9,292 nt of DNA from Bdellovibrionales bacterium (GTDB lineage: Bacteria > Bdellovibrionota > Bdellovibrionia > Bdellovibrionales > UBA1609), in the NCBI GenBank assembly GCA_028279085.1, contig JANQSX010000170.1, positions 1 to 9,292 on the forward strand, written 5' to 3'. A program made the translations under genes and the position numbers. Position 1 is the first letter of the stretch, and every line of letters begins with the position of its first letter. Below, piece by piece: positions 7,861 to 9,292 of the stretch. The notes beneath the pieces are model-generated. The model was not told where the DNA came from and did no database searches. It saw only the letters and a list, made by a program, of their open reading frames with translations.

Positions 7861-8172
7861 TTAGTTGTCACTGTTTTTATTATTTAAGATATTGTTACAG
7901 GTCTTTATTTTTACTGGGTCTTCATCTATACATTGCGCCCGGTGAATGTCCGTATCTTTACAATTTTCTTTTACTTCGGTAACTGTGTAACCTGTAGTGT
8001 TGTTTGTACGGCAACCGATATTACATCCGTCTGTCCAAGCGGAACAATAAGAAGAAATTTTTTCCTGTCCCCAACCGGTTTCAACAGTAATGACATTATA
8101 AGGGCCGCTATTACATCCACTCACTATAAAGCAGAAAAGAAATAATAATCCGGCAATTGTGTACTTTAACAT
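7861..8172 (-). CDS. Small Cys-rich lipoprotein, unknown function
   Basis: 103 residues. MLKYTIAGLLFLFCFIVSGC is a clear lipoprotein signal peptide with lipobox VSGC and lipidated Cys20. The mature 84 residues contain six more Cys (43, 50, 54, 71, 81, 92), enough for three disulfides, in a polar Asn/Thr-rich sequence; this suggests a compact, disulfide-stabilised domain outside the cytoplasm. I recognise no named family. ATG 8170-8172 has no Shine-Dalgarno, and a good promoter ends so close to it that the mRNA may be leaderless. It is the first gene of the unit with rmuC, nine bases downstream. Confidence 0.75.
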   Translation of the reverse strand: MLKYTIAGLLFLFCFIVSGCNSGPYNVITVETGWGQEKISSYCSAWTDGCNIGCRTNNTTGYTVTEVKENCKDTDIHRAQCIDEDPVKIKTCNNILNNKNSDN

Positions 8173-8182
8173 AGCAGAGTTT

Positions 8183-8212
8183 ATTATTATTGATTGAATA
8201 TAAATTTGTCAA
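8183..8212 (-). promoter_or_regulatory. Sigma-70-type promoter of the Cys-rich lipoprotein-rmuC unit
   Basis: On the minus strand a perfect TTGACA (8212 to 8207) is followed after 18 bases by AATAAT (8188 to 8183, 5/6 match); TAATAA one base earlier gives a 17-base spacer. The expected start of transcription is near 8176, only about four bases before the ATG at 8172, which implies a leaderless or nearly leaderless transcript. Confidence 0.6.
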
Positions 8213-8224
8213 TTGTTTTTGGCT

Positions 8225-8244
8225 TCTTTAGTCAAGTCTAAAGA
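8225..8244. repeat. 7-bp inverted repeat in the divergent region
   Basis: TCTTTAG (8225-8231) and CTAAAGA (8238-8244) are perfectly complementary around the six-base centre TCAAGT. It sits 13 bases upstream of the minus-strand -35 box, a place where an activator or repressor could bind. It could also be chance. Confidence 0.3.
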
Positions 8245-8364
8245 CAACTGGAATCTATGTGAAACTGAAGCTCTTTGAGGGTTTTTAGGGGTTAAATGAA
8301 TTTATCAATTTAGCTTAAAAACTTTGGAATTCTTTTTTAAATGGAAAATTTAAGATTAAACGGG

Positions 8365-8391
8365 TTTAGAATATGTATTTTGTAATATAAA
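8365..8391 (+). promoter_or_regulatory. Weak candidate promoter for the short ORF-mvaD unit
   Basis: TATAAA at 8386-8391 (5/6 to the -10 consensus) has a partial -35, TTTAGA at 8365-8370, with a short 15-base spacer. The short ORF begins 48 bases further on. Low confidence because such boxes are common in AT-rich DNA. Confidence 0.25.
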
Positions 8392-8413
8392 GTGATAGAT
8401 TTCCAGCCAAAAA

Positions 8414-8426
8414 TGTAAATTTTACA
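8414..8426. promoter_or_regulatory. 13-bp palindrome abutting the Shine-Dalgarno, possible operator
   Basis: TGTAAA-T-TTTACA is a perfect 6-base inverted repeat with a one-base centre. Its last base is the first base of the AAAGGAG ribosome site (8426-8432). The TGTAA-N3-TTACA form resembles sites of dimeric helix-turn-helix repressors, but no regulator gene is in the window. Confidence 0.4.
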
Positions 8427-8438
8427 AAGGAGTTGTGA

Positions 8439-8501
8439 ATGATTTTGCTTATTTTAATGTTTATATGTAAAATAATGCTTTTGAATATTGAACGCCAATA
8501 A
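8439..8501 (+). CDS. 20-residue hydrophobic ORF, leader peptide or small membrane protein
   Basis: ATG 8439 is preceded by a full AAAGGAG (8426-8432) with a six-base spacer, the best ribosome site in the window. The ORF reads MILLILMFICKIMLLNIERQ and ends in TAA at 8499-8501. It has five Ile, five Leu and three Met, so it could be a tiny one-pass membrane protein or a leader peptide. Its stop is 20 bases before the start of the secreted-protein gene, in a different frame. A short hairpin and T-run overlap its end, resembling attenuation. No homolog is known to me; the case rests on ribosome site and position. Confidence 0.45.
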   Translation: MILLILMFICKIMLLNIERQ

Positions 8502-8509
8502 GTTTTTTT
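8486..8509 (+). terminator. Short hairpin plus seven-T run, attenuator-like
   Basis: TATTG (8486-8490) pairs with CAATA (8496-8500) around loop AACGC, and a run of seven T follows at 8503-8509. The stem is only five pairs with one G-C, so termination would be inefficient. Its place between the short ORF and the next gene makes partial termination or attenuation possible. Confidence 0.3.
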
Positions 8510-8521
8510 CGGATGTTATTT

Positions 8522-8899
8522 ATGAAGTGTATTTTCTTTTCTTTTTGTTGTTTTATAGGGTCTTTGGCTTTTTTTGCTGTTGCGGCAGAAGCTGTTGAAG
8601 CGGAAAATGATTCACTTACGGATTCTATAATACAATATGATCAAATGGAAGTTAATTGTGGCAATGTTTTAAGTGCTCTTCAAAGGTATTTTGATTTAAA
8701 TGAAAAAAATAATAGTCTTTTAGGAGTTTCTGCTAATCGTTTTTCTTCCGCTATATCATCAGGTAAAACAGATGATGAAATGCAGAAACTGGAAGAGGAA
8801 ATTTCTAACTCTGTATTCTTAATACAGGAAAACCATATTATTTTCTCTGACAAAGCTTATGCTATTATGGAAGTCTTGCCTAGTTGTTTGAAGAAGTAA
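8522..8899 (+). CDS. Small secreted protein, unknown function
   Basis: 125 residues from ATG 8522. This start is preferred over ATG 8513 because it gives a standard signal peptide (MKCIFFSFCCFIGSLAFFAVAAEA, cleavage likely after AVA or AEA) and leaves GGA eight bases upstream; the ATG at 8513 has only GG directly next to it. The mature protein of about 100 residues is mostly predicted helical and acidic, with a DDEMQKLEEEIS stretch, and has two Cys (46 and 122 from this start) near its ends that could form a disulfide. There is no lipobox, so it is probably free in the periplasm or exported. It ends 15 bases before mvaD and is likely co-transcribed with it, though nothing links it to isoprenoid synthesis. 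I recognise no family. Confidence 0.65.
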   Translation: MKCIFFSFCCFIGSLAFFAVAAEAVEAENDSLTDSIIQYDQMEVNCGNVLSALQRYFDLNEKNNSLLGVSANRFSSAISSGKTDDEMQKLEEEISNSVFLIQENHIIFSDKAYAIMEVLPSCLKK

Positions 8900-8914
8900 T
8901 AGGATTATCATGAA

Positions 8915-9292
8915 ATGTCCGAAAAACTAACAAGCTGGGAAGCTGTAGCTCCCTCCAATGTAGCTCTTATTAAATACGCTGGTAAAAAAGATACAAGTAA
9001 CCTTCCTCTGAACTCTTCTTTTTCTTATACTTTAGATCATTTGGTAACGAAAGTAAGGATCACGAAAATAGACAAACAGGAGGATTGTTGGGAGTCTTTA
9101 GATGAAAAAGATTTTTTCTTTTTAGAATTGTCTAATCCCGCAATAGAAAGATTTTTAAACTTTTTCCGTGTTTTAAAAGAAGCGTTTCAAATTCAGGGTT
9201 GTTATTTAATTCAGTCAGCTAATAATTTTCCCGCTTCTGCCGGAGCTGCCAGTTCCGCTTCCAGTTTTTGTGCTCTGACTCGTGCCACTCAT
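8915..9292 (+). CDS. mvaD: Mevalonate diphosphate decarboxylase, N-terminal part (3' truncated)
   Basis: 126 codons are visible before the window ends. The enzyme (GHMP kinase superfamily) uses ATP to phosphorylate and decarboxylate mevalonate 5-diphosphate, giving isopentenyl diphosphate, the last step of the classical mevalonate pathway. Visible signatures are APSNVALIKYAGKKD (residues 12-26, usually NIAxIKYWGKRD), LPLNSSFSYTL (29-39) and the ATP-loop stretch NNFPASAGAASSASSFCALT (103-122). The Trp of the usual KYWGK is Ala here. The catalytic Asp lies beyond the window, so related phosphomevalonate decarboxylases cannot be fully excluded. ATG 8915 has AGGA at 8901-8904 ten bases upstream; an ATG at 8910 is out of frame and stops after six codons. 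It follows the secreted-protein gene by 15 bases. Confidence 0.9.
   Translation, partial: MSEKLTSWEAVAPSNVALIKYAGKKDTSNLPLNSSFSYTLDHLVTKVRITKIDKQEDCWESLDEKDFFFLELSNPAIERFLNFFRVLKEAFQIQGCYLIQSANNFPASAGAASSASSFCALTRATH

Larger units (their letters stand above)
8173..8438. other. Divergent intergenic region
   Basis: About 266 bases separate the minus-strand lipoprotein from the first plus-strand ORF. The left end holds the minus-strand promoter and a TTA-repeat stretch (8181-8190). A 7-base inverted repeat lies at 8225-8244. The part from 8245 to 8360 shows no ORF, promoter or strong fold I can support. The right end carries a weak plus-strand promoter, a 13-base palindrome and a Shine-Dalgarno. 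Confidence 0.6.

Noticed and set aside
8271..8300. G-rich stretch (GAGGG, AGGGG) as a G-quadruplex
   Set aside because: Only two G-runs occur; four are needed.
8439..8899. The short ORF as the true 5' end of the secreted-protein gene, separated by a frameshift
   Set aside because: The downstream protein has its own complete signal peptide, and a fused product would have two hydrophobic leaders in a row; separate ORFs fit better.
8910..8930. ATG at 8910 as the mvaD start
   Set aside because: It is in another frame and stops after six codons; the frame with the conserved MvaD motifs starts at 8915.

Overview
This AT-rich bacterial window carries a run of core housekeeping genes (ftsB-like, purD, polA, rmuC, mvaD) with small exported or surface proteins of unknown role between them. 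The start of a mevalonate diphosphate decarboxylase gene points to a lineage that makes isoprenoids through mevalonate, which is uncommon in Gram-negative bacteria. Lipoprotein signals, a formylglycine-enzyme-like lipoprotein with an FCAMKYEA motif and this pathway fit the Bdellovibrionota or a similar former deltaproteobacterial group. That placement is an inference from family knowledge, not something the sequence proves.

Layout. Positions 3-473 (+) hold the C-terminal end of an AAA ATPase with a DUF4143 nuclease-like domain. It converges on an exported heptad-repeat coiled-coil protein at 519-953 (-). From 1086 the plus strand carries a FtsB/DivIC-like division protein, then purD (1497-2759), then polA (2756-5299); purD and polA overlap by ATGA. 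A minus-strand block faces polA: a Cys-rich small lipoprotein (7861-8172), rmuC (6589-7851) nine bases after it, and an FGE-fold lipoprotein (5327-6478) after a gap of about 110 bases that contains a perfect inverted repeat. A divergent region at 8173-8438 separates this block from a second plus-strand unit: a 20-codon ORF with an excellent Shine-Dalgarno (8439-8501), a small secreted protein (8522-8899), and mvaD (8915 to the window edge).

How the genes relate. There is no single pathway here. purD (purine synthesis), polA (repair and Okazaki-fragment processing), rmuC (genome stability), ftsB (division) and mvaD (isoprenoid precursors) are household functions. The most unusual signals are the 21-bp heptad array in the coiled-coil gene, the short ORF with its flanking palindrome and hairpin plus T-run ahead of the secreted-protein/mvaD unit, the likely leaderless promoter of the Cys-rich lipoprotein, and the degenerate active sites in the FGE-like lipoprotein and in the proofreading domain of PolA. 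I saw no tRNA, rRNA, CRISPR array, insertion sequence or phage gene.
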